Of a stretch of DNA of 64,000 bases, positions 9,591 through 19,685 are shown one piece after another (positions within the stretch are counted from its first letter, which is position 1; each line of letters starts with the position of its first letter). The notes under the pieces are model-generated. The model made no database searches and was not told where the DNA came from. It saw only the letters and a list, made by a program, of their open reading frames with translations. The position numbers and the translations under genes are program-made. The stretch spans positions 1 to 64,000 of the forward strand of contig OY760427.1 in the NCBI GenBank assembly GCA_963663495.1. The letters run 5' to 3'. This stretch comes from G963663495 sp963663495 (GTDB lineage: Bacteria; Bacteroidota; Rhodothermia; Rhodothermales; Bin80).

Positions 9591-9884
9591 TCAAACGATA
9601 ATAGCACTCCGGCTTGGTGCTGCATATGGTTTACCGATGCTCTCCACCCGTGGTTTAACCTTCTCAGCTGGCCCGACGTCAACTATAAGTACATGATCCT
9701 CACCATGTTTAATCACCTCATCAAGCCTGGCCCCCAAGGCAGCACGGCGCCTGGCCGTTAGACGGCACTGGAATACAGATAACTGAAGCCTAAAGCCAAA
9801 TGCTTCCATGATTCTGAATACCCTACGCCACCTCTTGGGGTCCGAAATATCGTATGTGACCATGTACAGGCGCTCCTTAGGCAT
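9591..9884 (-). CDS. cas2: CRISPR-associated endonuclease Cas2 (locus 1)
   Basis: 97-aa Cas2, the small dimeric partner of Cas1 in the spacer-integration complex. It starts with the family's first beta strand YMVTYDISDPKRWRRVF, including the conserved Asp after TY, and continues with FGFRLQLSVFQCRL, the second conserved strand. Length is normal. It is the last gene of operon 1, 6 bp after the Cas4-Cas1 fusion and 274 bp from the array. It is about the same size as the locus 2 Cas2 (29,947-30,237) but clearly different in sequence, as expected if each locus keeps its own adaptation module. Confidence 0.95.
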   Translation of the reverse strand: MPKERLYMVTYDISDPKRWRRVFRIMEAFGFRLQLSVFQCRLTARRRAALGARLDEVIKHGEDHVLIVDVGPAEKVKPRVESIGKPYAAPSRSAIIV

Positions 9885-9890
9885 AGCTCT

Positions 9891-11582
9891 TCATCGCGGC
9901 ATGTAGTGGGGAAATTGGTCAATCTCTCCCTGTAGGAATCTCGAAAATAATCTCACTTGAACCTCAATAAGACGGCGCATGGAAATCCTATAACCGAAGA
10001 CCGGGTGCGTGGTTTTACGTGCCATGCGTCGTTCGAATGCAGATAAGAAAGCCTTCCGTCCAGATGTCGTTAATGAACAGGATGGGCCATTGAATACAAA
10101 ATCCTCTGCACCAATCTCACAGTTATTTATTGTGCTTATCACGCATGAATCCGCAACAATCGACCTAAACGGCTCCATTAGATCTAGCGCTAGGGCAGGT
10201 CGTCCGTGACGTGGCTGGTGGAACATACCTTGGTATGGATCCAGCCCAACGGCAGATATCGTGGTCGTGAATTCCCGAGCTAAGACAGCGTACCCAAGCG
10301 AAAGCATAGAATTGACAGGATCCTTGGGAGGGCGCCGATTCCTGTGCAGGAAGGAAAAGGTAGGTAAGTGGTGGTCTGTTCGCTGTGCCAACATCTTGGA
10401 GAAAAAGGAAAAATAGACCGAGGCTGCAGCGCCCTCATGACCGAGCAGCGTGCTATTATTCCCAGCCGCTAGCGCACTGGTCGCGCTCCTTTTGAGGCTG
10501 GCCAACACCGTCGGTTTTTCAGACATACCGTGTTCCTTTCTCCAATTGCGTCGGAGCATCGTTCTTGAATTGCGAATTTTTGCAACCACCAGTTCACGTG
10601 CAATTTGCAGGCAAGCCGTCTCGTCAAAAGCAGCCTTGAATTGAGCTCTTCGTATCAACACATTCTTGTGGCCGGTGCCCATCGTATGGCCCAGGAACCA
10701 ACCACCGGTGGAGAACCAGGAAACAGGTTTTCCTGCGCGCAACAATCCGTGGAGGGCCTGCGTGGTTATGTACGTCGGACCAAACAGCGAAAGCTGTGAG
10801 ACATCCATCATTGCCACCTCTACACGGTCGTCACCAGATTCCACGAGAAGCCGCTCGCCACGTTTCCGCACCTTTGCGCCGGGAGTTTGAACATAAAGAG
10901 GAAGAGCTGCATCGTCAGCAGGATTTAGTTGCCTCGGAGGCTTTCCGCCAGCTGCTATGTTCGTTTCATCTGGCAAACAAATACCCGCCAGCGCACATCG
11001 AGGACATTTTGGACTATCCTCCAATGGAGGCGGACGATGATGTGCCTGAGCTGCCGATCGCAAACCCGCGATCGCTTCCAGTGTCGTAGCACGCAACTGC
11101 TCATCAAAGTCCACAAACACACGTTCCCGCGAGCCGGCAAACCAAATGATACCACGGGAAACCGTGTATCCGTTGTCTTCCAGGATCATTGCTTGTGCGC
11201 ATACTTGAACACGCTCCGGCTCGTACGCTCCGGCAGCAACATGCGGACGTTTACCCTTCTTGAAATCAATCGGCGTCACATGCCCATCCTTCAATTCCAC
11301 CACATCCATTTTTGCAATTATCCCAAGTCGAGATGACGACAATGTTACGGCATGTGCCTTAGCCATGGGATCGTCCGGTGCGTCCGGCTGTGGCAAACGT
11401 CCTCCCCCACTGTCAACTCGAGCATGCGTACGCCTTCCGGCAACGGTGTCAGAAGTGTCAGCCCACTCGCCCTCCACCCATTCGAGGTAGGCCAAGCGCG
11501 GACAGTATACCCATTCGTTCACCATCCTCACTGGGACCAATGGGAGGGAATTCGCAATATCAGTTCCAGAATTAGTAGACAT
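9891..11582 (-). CDS. cas4-cas1: Cas4-Cas1 fusion protein (locus 1)
   Basis: About 563 aa from the ATG at 11,582; a TTG at 11,615 would add 11 residues. The Cas4 part (about residues 15-200) has the first iron-sulphur Cys in YCPRLAYLEW, the RecB-like nuclease motif GIIAKMDVVELKDG...PIDFKKGKRP, and the Cys cluster CPRCALAGICLP. The Cas1 part (about 225-560) has the catalytic Glu in GHEGAAASVYF and the His/Asp motif FHQPRHGRPALALDLMEPFR. The fusion is characteristic of many type I-G (I-U) loci: Cas4 trims and selects prespacers by PAM and Cas1 integrates them with Cas2. It is separated from csb2 upstream by an unusual 570-bp gap, so it may have its own promoter. Locus 2 has separate cas4 and cas1 genes. 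Confidence 0.95.
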   Translation of the reverse strand: MSTNSGTDIANSLPLVPVRMVNEWVYCPRLAYLEWVEGEWADTSDTVAGRRTHARVDSGGGRLPQPDAPDDPMAKAHAVTLSSSRLGIIAKMDVVELKDGHVTPIDFKKGKRPHVAAGAYEPERVQVCAQAMILEDNGYTVSRGIIWFAGSRERVFVDFDEQLRATTLEAIAGLRSAAQAHHRPPPLEDSPKCPRCALAGICLPDETNIAAGGKPPRQLNPADDAALPLYVQTPGAKVRKRGERLLVESGDDRVEVAMMDVSQLSLFGPTYITTQALHGLLRAGKPVSWFSTGGWFLGHTMGTGHKNVLIRRAQFKAAFDETACLQIARELVVAKIRNSRTMLRRNWRKEHGMSEKPTVLASLKRSATSALAAGNNSTLLGHEGAAASVYFSFFSKMLAQRTDHHLPTFSFLHRNRRPPKDPVNSMLSLGYAVLAREFTTTISAVGLDPYQGMFHQPRHGRPALALDLMEPFRSIVADSCVISTINNCEIGAEDFVFNGPSCSLTTSGRKAFLSAFERRMARKTTHPVFGYRISMRRLIEVQVRLFSRFLQGEIDQFPHYMPR

Positions 11583-12154
11583 CGTAGAAGGGCTGATCAA
11601 TGGTGTCAGTACCAAGCGACAAAACCTATAGATATTGGGGTGGCGATTAGTCTCTAATGGGTTCTATCTAGGCACCGGCTTCTTTGTGATGACACGCAAA
11701 CACCAAAACGTTACGACTTGACCTTGCGCATATAATTGATCGCAACGGCGTACAGCATCCCATGCGTACCGGCAGAGCAATCTTCATGCAGCAATTTTGA
11801 AAATTGAGGTTCTCAATAATCTCTGCGGGCAGCTACAAAAAGATCCTGATGATGCCATGACACATCCCTGATTGTCGCTGATCAGGGTGCGAGGGTTTGA
11901 GACTATGTGAGCGTATTTGACTAGATGGTGGCTAGTGGGTTCACTCTGGTCTATCATGGCAGTCTACATCAGGATCCCGTTTACTCACAGCCTTTAGTAC
12001 GGGAGTTGGCAATCATTAATGCGGGTCACCCTTGCATAGTAAGCGTCGCTTCCTATATGGCAATGAATGGAGTATTGGCGCCACTGACAGTCTCAAAGTC
12101 GGGTTCGGATTGTTATCTAACTCTGGGTTGATGCCGTTGCAGTGATGCAGCCCC
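11583..12154. other. Non-coding gap inside cas operon 1
   Basis: About 570 bp lie between csb2 and cas4-cas1, although all other genes of the operon touch or overlap. I find no convincing gene: the 68-codon frame at 11,925-12,131 has no recognisable domain. No CRISPR repeat or IS end is evident. It may hold a promoter for the adaptation genes or be the scar of a lost gene. Confidence 0.5.
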
Positions 12155-13780
12155 CTATTGAACTGCTTTAAAGCTCCCAAGCCCGTAATGGCATGCGTAA
12201 CCTAAAGCCAATGGCCCTCGGATCGGTTCAGGAAACTCAATCTCCAGAAACGCCCCAGTGGAATCGCGTTGGACTTCACGCCCTCGTGATCGAAACCTAT
12301 GGAAGTTCAGAGTCCGTCTCGGCGCACCAGCCACTACAATCTCTGGTAATTCCCTGACAGCAACACCCTTGGTTTCTCCCCCCCGCCGGGCAAGCAATCT
12401 AAGAACCTCGCCTGCGTAACCTTTTTTCTTCAGGAAACCGGCCGCCATAAATGGCGTGACGCTACGCCATCGCCGCGATGTAGCCAACATACGGGAACCA
12501 GAACCAAAATCCATCGGGCCTCCAAATCCCTCAAGGGCTAGACTCCACTCGCCGATGTTAGAACCACTGTCAGACTTTCCTTGACCGCGAAGCTTTGTAA
12601 GCCATAGTCGATTAACGCGGTCTAGCTGTGACTGGATTTGTCTGTCAATTCCACCGGCAATGAATACGATCAGGTGGTCAATCCAACCGTCATTGTCTGC
12701 GTCCTCGGGAAGCCAAAACGCGTGGGGGTGAGTTGGATCCCGAACTATCATATTTCGGGTATCGCGTCCAGAGATCTTCCACGGTGCCAAGGGATATCGC
12801 TTGCCCGTCGACTCGCAAGTCTCCCAGCCAAATTTTGACAGGGCTGCACTGCGTAATACCTCACCAATCTTTACGGCATCTTCAATCCGAGGAAGTGGGC
12901 GCCCGGCCACCAAATACCGCGCAACGGTAGGAAGGTCAGAAGGTTCAGATGCCTTCCTGAATTGCGGACTCGACTGGCGGCGGACTCGGGGACGCACGTT
13001 CGGGCTCCGAGAGTACATGACCTCGTAGGCACCAGGAGGTTGATTCCATTTGCGATTCTGAAGGTCTGCCGTGTCAATGGACAAGGCATCCAGCAGTCGG
13101 GGAGGCAGCGTATCAACGCCTCCTGTTGCGCGAAAGGATTTCTCTACTTTGGTATTCAGCGCTCGGTCAGATAGGGGGCGACTTGATGACGTTCGAATTC
13201 GGGCAGCCTCTTGATTCTGCAGTCGCTTTCGTTCAGCTTGGTACGACCGGGGAGAGTGCGGTACTAGGACATGGCATGTGTCCCCGTAGGAGGCGCGTTC
13301 GCTTGGAAAGCAGTTCGGTTCCCCGATCGCGCTGGTAAAGGCGCGGCATTCGGACCAACTCTCGGCTCGACCAAGATAACCCATTGACGCCGCTAGGTCT
13401 CTTGACAACTCCAGCAAATCATCTTCCAACACAAGGTCTTCCCAGCGAACCTCAATCTCTGTTCCTGCAGGAAGATGCAGGAATGCATCAAACACGAGAG
13501 TCTTGCTACTACGAATTGGCATGTAGTGACGAGTATGGGAATGAATCGCACCTGACGGCAGGCAAAATACTGGGGGTTTTTCGGCCAAGGCGTCTACTAG
13601 TCTGGACAGAACATCCTCGTTCCACCGATCGTGATCTCCCTTTCGCCAATAGCAAGCTATTAGTGCGCGTAATATCCGCCATGGTTCCGGCGGCCACGCT
13701 ACGGACGCTTCGTTAACATTTCGGTACCACGCGGTGGCGTGGTACCGTCCGGTAGGAAACCGAAAGCCGAGTCCGAACAT
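12155..13780 (-). CDS. csb2: Type I-G Cas5-Cas6 protein Csb2 (GSU0054 family), locus 1
   Basis: 541-aa RAMP protein of the GSU0054/Csb2 family, a fused Cas5-Cas6 that processes pre-crRNA and caps the 5' handle in the Cascade of type I-G systems. The N-terminus shows the family strand MFGLGFRFPTGRYHAT and WPPEPWRILRALIA. A His-rich stretch HSHTRHYMP (about residue 80-90) is a candidate RNase site. The C-terminus ends in the glycine-rich loop ALGYACHYGLGSF typical of Cas6-like RAMP folds. It starts 5 bp after csb1. The locus 2 counterpart (38,628-40,037) has the same layout but low similarity, which fits its different repeat. Confidence 0.93.
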   Translation of the reverse strand: MFGLGFRFPTGRYHATAWYRNVNEASVAWPPEPWRILRALIACYWRKGDHDRWNEDVLSRLVDALAEKPPVFCLPSGAIHSHTRHYMPIRSSKTLVFDAFLHLPAGTEIEVRWEDLVLEDDLLELSRDLAASMGYLGRAESWSECRAFTSAIGEPNCFPSERASYGDTCHVLVPHSPRSYQAERKRLQNQEAARIRTSSSRPLSDRALNTKVEKSFRATGGVDTLPPRLLDALSIDTADLQNRKWNQPPGAYEVMYSRSPNVRPRVRRQSSPQFRKASEPSDLPTVARYLVAGRPLPRIEDAVKIGEVLRSAALSKFGWETCESTGKRYPLAPWKISGRDTRNMIVRDPTHPHAFWLPEDADNDGWIDHLIVFIAGGIDRQIQSQLDRVNRLWLTKLRGQGKSDSGSNIGEWSLALEGFGGPMDFGSGSRMLATSRRWRSVTPFMAAGFLKKKGYAGEVLRLLARRGGETKGVAVRELPEIVVAGAPRRTLNFHRFRSRGREVQRDSTGAFLEIEFPEPIRGPLALGYACHYGLGSFKAVQ

Positions 13781-13785
13781 TGTGG

Positions 13786-14736
13786 CTACAGGTCGTAGGT
13801 AACTGTTAGGCCACTGCTCTTTTCAAACAGCTCTCTAATAATGCCTGGCAGGTCAGATTCGATTGCCGAAAGCGGTGGTAGTTTGAATGAAGACGGGCGT
13901 GTTACATGTGTTTCGACGACATCTAGATCGCAGGCAGTTCTAAAGCGTAACCCCGTGCGGAGAAACTGCATAATTTTGAACAATGCTAAGAGGATAAGGA
14001 GTCTGCTGACATCATCGCCAAGGCCGAATGCGCGTATTTGCCGAAGGTCCAGATTGAAATAGGCGGTTATTCGGTCTGCTGTCCATTCGTCGCGCGAGAA
14101 CGGAACATTCCCGAAACCTTTAGCGGTGTCTCCTTGCGGATTAACGGAATCGTTCTTTACACCGCCGCTTACCGCGCGCTTTACCCCATCAGCTTCGACA
14201 AAGGCGGATAATGAGCGCGGTAAGCGCAGCCTTCCACCGGCCAGTTGCTTTTTTGCAAGGAAGATCCCATGCAGCAGCCCATTGGTATCCAATTCCAGAA
14301 GTACCTTCACAAGTTCACGCAGGTTAACTCGCCCTTTATCAAACCGGGCGAGTCTCTCCTTGAGTACATCAAGAACGGTTTTGTTGTTGCCCTCCAGTTT
14401 GCCCTCCAAGATGTAAGGGGAGTTTAGGCGATGGGATTCCAGTAGAGAGTTGGTAAGAGGGTTTCCATTCTGGTCTATTACCCGCACTAACGGGAGACCC
14501 CTAAGCGGTTTGACCCAGTCGTCGGTCGCTTCATCCCAGCACACAGCCTCCAAGCGGTTTGCCATGGATTGGGCGCTCTCCACGAGGATTGTCTGGCCGC
14601 CATCGGGAGAATCGTACACCGCATGGCCAAGGTTCGGGAATCCCGTTGGCTGAAATCGGACGCCCTGTACGGGCCGTAGCCGTGCTTCAATCAGAAGCCG
14701 TGGTTCATTCTCTAATGCTGTCAGGTTAACTGGCAT
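13786..14736 (-). CDS. csb1: Type I-G Cas7 protein Csb1 (GSU0053 family), locus 1
   Basis: About 316 aa. The ATG at 14,736 is preferred over the upstream one at 14,817 because it follows the csx17 stop by one base (TAGTATG) and has a GGGGG Shine-Dalgarno-like stretch about 9 nt upstream. Csb1 is the Cas7 backbone that coats the crRNA spacer. The family motif SAQSMANRLE (around residue 52-60), followed by a mention of the start of the backbone domain, and the Gly-rich segment near GGRLRLPRSL are visible. Gene order csx17-csb1-csb2 is that of the Geobacter-type I-G operon. Confidence 0.92.
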   Translation of the reverse strand: MPVNLTALENEPRLLIEARLRPVQGVRFQPTGFPNLGHAVYDSPDGGQTILVESAQSMANRLEAVCWDEATDDWVKPLRGLPLVRVIDQNGNPLTNSLLESHRLNSPYILEGKLEGNNKTVLDVLKERLARFDKGRVNLRELVKVLLELDTNGLLHGIFLAKKQLAGGRLRLPRSLSAFVEADGVKRAVSGGVKNDSVNPQGDTAKGFGNVPFSRDEWTADRITAYFNLDLRQIRAFGLGDDVSRLLILLALFKIMQFLRTGLRFRTACDLDVVETHVTRPSSFKLPPLSAIESDLPGIIRELFEKSSGLTVTYDL

Positions 14737-14737
14737 A

Positions 14738-17077
14738 CTATATTTCCCCCGTATGGTGTGTTTCTTCAGAATAAATGGTCCCAGGATAGGCTCGTCTGAG
14801 AATGCTTGCCAAACCAAGTCTGGAGATCGGGATCAGCATGGCGGCCGCCATGCGGTCCGGTCGGATACCCACCCCTATTCGTCCTGAATCCAGAGCGTGG
14901 GCTCCGCCGTAAAACTGCGATCTAAAGAAGGGTGAACAAAGTCCCGAGCTATGGGCTCGCCATAAGGCAATGCGGACCGCTCGGTCAATCACTTGACCAT
15001 CCCGACAACGCCCCCCTGCGCGCAACAATCCAACCAGCCCAGGCGGAACAGGTACCGATCCATAGCTAGGAATCGCTTTTAGACTGAGCAACGCTGTGTC
15101 GGTTGAAAAAACCGGCTTGAGCGCGGCATAGGCAAACGGAAGAATTGGCCGCGGCGAATCCTGGGCTGATCCACCTGCACTGGTCCAACTTGGTTTGGCC
15201 CACACGAGACCAGCCAACAATGCCGAGCAGCGGCGGTCATCAAAATCTCCCTTTAAGAATGCCGCTATATCAGGCAGTCTTGCGAATCGGGCACTTCCTA
15301 GGGGCTTTTCCGCCAACCCGCGGATTGAAGTTTCAACAAATCGACGCTCAAGTATGGCGATCATGTTCTGCACAAGTTCTCCTGATACCCAGACAACTGT
15401 TGGAGGACTCGGGTCAGAGGACCACGAGCGGTTCCTGCGTAGTTTATTGCCGGTAAAGAAGGTCATGCGCTCAAATCCGTCGCGCAGACTATCAGTCAAG
15501 GGTGCAAGGTGGGCAGCCATGGGTGGGACGCATTGAGATTGATTCCCTGGCACATCAGGAAGGTCCAGCCCGAGTCCTGCGAGTGCGGCAGCAATGCCAA
15601 ACTCGGGGCTGCCATCGTTGGCCAAGTCCATCCAAGTGCCTGATAAAAGCGGTGGCGGAGGTACTTCTTTCTGGCCAACAGGACTCTTGCTCAACCACAT
15701 AGCTAGCTGACCGATTGCCTCCAACGTAGCTGCTACGGTCCTATAAGAGCTATTTGGCCTGAGCACATCAAATAATGAGTCTTCCAGTGCTTTTGTTGCG
15801 CTGCGAAGTGCTGCCGGCTGGTTCTGTCCACGGCTGTAACGTTGAACTGTCTTCAGCCATCCACGGGAATTGAGGTCAGAGTACAATCCTGCGCCGGGCG
15901 AAGCCTCGGCAGATCGACGGCCAAGGGCGGCGGCATAGTATGCTTTCCCGGCTCGCTGCAAGAACCCATAACGCTGAAACTCACTAATCCCTCGACTAAC
16001 GCCAAGAGAGGCAATTGCATGAGCAAAACTCAGTCCGTCAACGGATGTCTGGCCGTTTGATACTGCACGTCCTTCGTTAAACAGGGCATCCACTTCGCGA
16101 AAACTCGCGGAGCGATTCCAAAGGGGAGCCCAAAATTCGGCTCTGCTGTCTGCCTCGTCAGAAGCGTCTACTCCGCCATCGCCCGCTCCTGACGCTTTCA
16201 CCGTAAACGGAAAGCTTGCCCGCGACAATATGCTGCTCTCGTGTCGACGCGTTGCGGCGGACGCAAACATGCTGGCACCTTCCAGCATGAGTACGTAATC
16301 CCAAGGGTTGATCAGCGGTTTGCTCTTGTAGCCTATGGTAGCATTGGGCCCACCGGCGCCGGGTGAGAACTGGCCGGCTGGGGAATCAAACATGGTGCGA
16401 ATTGGCAACCGGAACAGTGAGTTTTCCAATTGCTCTCTGCAATGGAGTGTCGGAGCTCCAGATGACGCATCGAATAGGTTTTTGCGCTTGCCACCGACTA
16501 GCCGGCGCATAAAAGTGTTCGTGAAATCTAGCCGCCCGTCATTTCCACCAGTTCCAAGTAACGGAGGAAAACGGAGGTTGTCCCCGGACATGACTATGGC
16601 TGCATCAATCCACCTTAGCGCCGGCTCAGGTACTCGGGCGCGCAATAAAGCCACGAGCCGTGCCTTGTTGGGTCCTTGAGGACGATCTTCAAGTCCGAGC
16701 ATATTTACAATCTCCACAGCGCATCGAATCGCCTTCGAAAATGGCCGAAACCGCTCGGCAACATTGGGCGAACTTAAAGGGCCAAAACCTTCTTTGTTGT
16801 CCTTTGGATAAAATCCGCTCCCTCCGTTCCACGGCGCGATAGCTGGGCTGGGGGCGTAATGGTATAGAAAGAACCGCAGTAATTCATCTCGTCCCAGTAG
16901 TGTTAGAAGGTGAAAGCGTTCATTCTTCCACCAGCCGCGTACCCTTAAGTCCGCAGGCGTGCCCTCTACGTTGTTCGCGGCGGACGAAAGCAAGCGGAGT
17001 ACGCCTAGTGCCTTCAAATAGGAGGCGAGAGGAGTGGGAGCACATCCTTGCAGTATCAACTGGTTAGGCGTCGGCAT
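14738..17077 (-). CDS. csx17: Type I-G large subunit Csx17 (Cas8)
   Basis: About 779 aa from the ATG at 17,077, which overlaps the end of cas3 by 14 bp; an earlier ATG at 17,119 would extend further into cas3. The beginning NQLILQGCAPTPLASYLKAL is the hallmark N-terminus of Csx17 proteins, followed by LGVLRLL and the Trp-rich RGWWKNERFHL. APWNGGSGFY (about residue 90) is another conserved Csx17 motif. Csx17 is taken to be the Cas8-type large subunit of type I-G Cascade, which would recognise the PAM and recruit Cas3. It has no apparent homologue of similar size at locus 2, where a ~300-aa protein occupies the slot. Confidence 0.93.
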   Translation of the reverse strand: MPTPNQLILQGCAPTPLASYLKALGVLRLLSSAANNVEGTPADLRVRGWWKNERFHLLTLLGRDELLRFFLYHYAPSPAIAPWNGGSGFYPKDNKEGFGPLSSPNVAERFRPFSKAIRCAVEIVNMLGLEDRPQGPNKARLVALLRARVPEPALRWIDAAIVMSGDNLRFPPLLGTGGNDGRLDFTNTFMRRLVGGKRKNLFDASSGAPTLHCREQLENSLFRLPIRTMFDSPAGQFSPGAGGPNATIGYKSKPLINPWDYVLMLEGASMFASAATRRHESSILSRASFPFTVKASGAGDGGVDASDEADSRAEFWAPLWNRSASFREVDALFNEGRAVSNGQTSVDGLSFAHAIASLGVSRGISEFQRYGFLQRAGKAYYAAALGRRSAEASPGAGLYSDLNSRGWLKTVQRYSRGQNQPAALRSATKALEDSLFDVLRPNSSYRTVAATLEAIGQLAMWLSKSPVGQKEVPPPPLLSGTWMDLANDGSPEFGIAAALAGLGLDLPDVPGNQSQCVPPMAAHLAPLTDSLRDGFERMTFFTGNKLRRNRSWSSDPSPPTVVWVSGELVQNMIAILERRFVETSIRGLAEKPLGSARFARLPDIAAFLKGDFDDRRCSALLAGLVWAKPSWTSAGGSAQDSPRPILPFAYAALKPVFSTDTALLSLKAIPSYGSVPVPPGLVGLLRAGGRCRDGQVIDRAVRIALWRAHSSGLCSPFFRSQFYGGAHALDSGRIGVGIRPDRMAAAMLIPISRLGLASILRRAYPGTIYSEETHHTGEI

Positions 17078-19685
17078 AGGCTCCAGATGCTTCTTTACCT
17101 GATGCCCGCCAGTCCGCAATTCTGAGAAGAGTCTCTAGCCACGCCAAGCGAAACGGCCCAACACGGGAAAGCAAATCTCGTGTACGCTCCGTCCAGCTTT
17201 CCCGAGTAAGCTCATCCCATCCCAGATCCATTATTGACAGGATCAGTTCTCCACCGGGCCACCGGTGACCCCCGCCTGCATCAAAGGGGGGCAATTCGTC
17301 ACCCTGCCAAATGCCCCGAGCGAAACGTTGCCCTCCTTCAGGAGGCGTCTCTCGAGGATATGGGCGAAGGTTCATTCGTACCTTACCGTGGTGCGCAGCG
17401 ATTAGGTACGCCACCAAGTCTGCATTCCGCGACCATCGCTCGCTGGCGAGAAATGCTAGTGCGGAAGCCAGCTCGTGTCGAAAATAGGCACGTCCATGGC
17501 GGAGATTTTTCTTTACTGTTTTCGCCCACAGTTCACTTCCCTGTACCACGGGTGCATTCAGCCCCCTGCGCATCGTTTCCTGGAAAACTTCGTGCGCTTT
17601 TCCCAAGTCGTGCCAATACCCCGCGCGAGACAGGACTTCAAGCGTTAACTCATCTTGTCCGACAGCCCTGCCCAGCAGACGAACCTCGTTGGCAACATGA
17701 TTGAGATGAAGTGCAAGGGGGACCGCTCTTCCGGTTTCGCTCCGTGGATCTTCGTCTATCACATCGGACTCTGCACCGAGCCCACTTTTCATAACTGTCG
17801 ACTCCTGAGAAATAGCATTCCCGGAGTCTACGTCCACGACGCTGGGGATATGCTTCCTGTTGCCTGTGAAGCCGAAATGTTCATCATATCCGCCAGCCTG
17901 GACATCGGCTAGAATCGTCAATCCTGGTCGCATTGCCGAACGCAGCGGAACCCATCCCGGTGGACCAGAGCTGGTTCGCTTCCCGCCTCGCCGCCACTGC
18001 GGGTTCCTTACAAAAAACTTGGAAACATCCCTCGCGCCTTTAATCCACTTCCTGGCCATCCCAATCGGCACAGCGCATAGTTCACGCGAATGTGGCCTTA
18101 CTGGCGTATTACCTGATACGGGCAGCTTGCGCCAGAAGATGCGAACATCCGTGTCCTTCTCGTCGCGAATGTAGGCCGAGATATCAACCTCGAATCCGGA
18201 CAGGTCCGAATCCGTGTCAAAGAGGTCGTCCAAGTCTTTCCTGCGGATGACCCGCATTGATGGAGCTATATCATCAACTGGGGGAAGATGGGCCGGAGCT
18301 GCGTCAGTCAATGCACGCAGCCTACTGCGAGACTCCCGGAGGTGGCTTGCTTCATACGGCAACGAAAGTGTTGCTTCATGCTTTTGCACCACCTTTTCAT
18401 CACCATCCAGATTTCCGAGGATATTGATCCATATGACATCTGCACCATCACCTATCTCGGCCCGTCGATTGGCACGCCCGAATCTCTGGACCATAGAAGT
18501 CCACGGGGCCAGTTCAGTGAACAACACTGCAGCAGAAATATCCACGCCCGCTTCTACCGCCTGCGTAGCAATCACAATAATGTCGGAACAGGCATTGATA
18601 TCCAAGATTTTGTTCATCTCACGTGCTCGATCCGCAGGCCGGAATCGTGAATGAATCAGCGCAATCAAGGGATAGCCCTTGTTTTGATCGGTCAATATCC
18701 GTGAGATTTTTCTGTAAACCGACTGAGCCCGCCGAACTTGGTTGACGATCACAAGAGTCATTTTACCTGATTGATGACATTCGACGATATTCTGCGCCAG
18801 TCGCAGTAAATACGCCTCCTCGTTCCGAAGCGACTCGGGGCCATCGTTGAAGCATCGTAGATTTTTTTTTGCCCGGACCAAGCTGAGCAGTCTATCGTCC
18901 GCTTCCTGGACGGGATCTACACGGAGCACCTCAGTAGGAGCTTTGTGGTCTACCGTTGTTAGCCATTCCGGCTCAAGAGTAGCGGAAATCCAAAGACTGC
19001 GGCATGGGCGTCCCCCCGATTGATCTTCGCGCTCGGTGCGCAGGTAATCCTGGTGTCGAAAGGCTTCCAACTGCGCTGATGTGGCACGAGCTTCCCCCAT
19101 CAGCTGCACCTCGTCAAAGATCCACTGAGAATCATGATGGAGGACGCCAAATTCCATCGGCCAGACGGAGCGTGGGGAAGCATAGCCGCGCATTAAAGCT
19201 CGGCTAAGCAGCATGTCCTGTGTTCCGACGATTACTGCTGGGCGTTCAGGGGTTTCGAGCCACTTTCCAGCATCCACGCCCCCCATAAGAATGTGGACGC
19301 TGTCGGTCTGGGGGAGTAAGCTTTGCGGATCAATGCCTGCATTGGCCAAACGGTCAACCCATCCGAGGATCAAGGTAGTAGTTTGATCCACAAGCGTCCG
19401 CATAGGTAAGCACCAAACTAGTCGACTCGGTGTGGTTTCGGGGGAGAATAATCTGCGGTACATCCAGGCCAGCGTCACGCCAGCTGTCTTACCTGACCCC
19501 GTGGGAGCTATCAGGACTTTCGGCCATTCGCCGGCAGCCAAGGTGTGCTGCCAAGTATAAGGTGAGGCTTGGTCACCGTACGCAGCTGCAAAGAATTCAC
19601 CATAGTCGTCGCGGATAGGCACACGCACACGAGGCTTGTAGTTATTCACCAATATCGGTAGCAGGCTCGCACCCAACTGCGTCAA
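17064..19685 (-). CDS. cas3: Cas3 helicase-nuclease with C-terminal HD domain (locus 1)
   Basis: 873 aa, first gene of operon 1. The helicase comes first: Walker A APTGSGKT (residues 60-67), motif II as DEVQ in WIFDEVQLMG, ISATLEPEW (motif III), and motif VI QRFGRANRR. The HD nuclease is C-terminal: YWHDLGKAHEVFQ (about residue 695), RHELASALAF and IAAHHGKVRM supply the metal ligands. Helicase-first order is typical of type I-G Cas3 and the reverse of type I-E. It would unwind and shred DNA marked by Cascade. The final bases overlap csx17. The upstream region (19,686-20,551) must hold the operon promoter, but none can be assigned by eye. Confidence 0.95.
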   Translation of the reverse strand: MTQLGASLLPILVNNYKPRVRVPIRDDYGEFFAAAYGDQASPYTWQHTLAAGEWPKVLIAPTGSGKTAGVTLAWMYRRLFSPETTPSRLVWCLPMRTLVDQTTTLILGWVDRLANAGIDPQSLLPQTDSVHILMGGVDAGKWLETPERPAVIVGTQDMLLSRALMRGYASPRSVWPMEFGVLHHDSQWIFDEVQLMGEARATSAQLEAFRHQDYLRTEREDQSGGRPCRSLWISATLEPEWLTTVDHKAPTEVLRVDPVQEADDRLLSLVRAKKNLRCFNDGPESLRNEEAYLLRLAQNIVECHQSGKMTLVIVNQVRRAQSVYRKISRILTDQNKGYPLIALIHSRFRPADRAREMNKILDINACSDIIVIATQAVEAGVDISAAVLFTELAPWTSMVQRFGRANRRAEIGDGADVIWINILGNLDGDEKVVQKHEATLSLPYEASHLRESRSRLRALTDAAPAHLPPVDDIAPSMRVIRRKDLDDLFDTDSDLSGFEVDISAYIRDEKDTDVRIFWRKLPVSGNTPVRPHSRELCAVPIGMARKWIKGARDVSKFFVRNPQWRRGGKRTSSGPPGWVPLRSAMRPGLTILADVQAGGYDEHFGFTGNRKHIPSVVDVDSGNAISQESTVMKSGLGAESDVIDEDPRSETGRAVPLALHLNHVANEVRLLGRAVGQDELTLEVLSRAGYWHDLGKAHEVFQETMRRGLNAPVVQGSELWAKTVKKNLRHGRAYFRHELASALAFLASERWSRNADLVAYLIAAHHGKVRMNLRPYPRETPPEGGQRFARGIWQGDELPPFDAGGGHRWPGGELILSIMDLGWDELTRESWTERTRDLLSRVGPFRLAWLETLLRIADWRASGKEASGAYADA

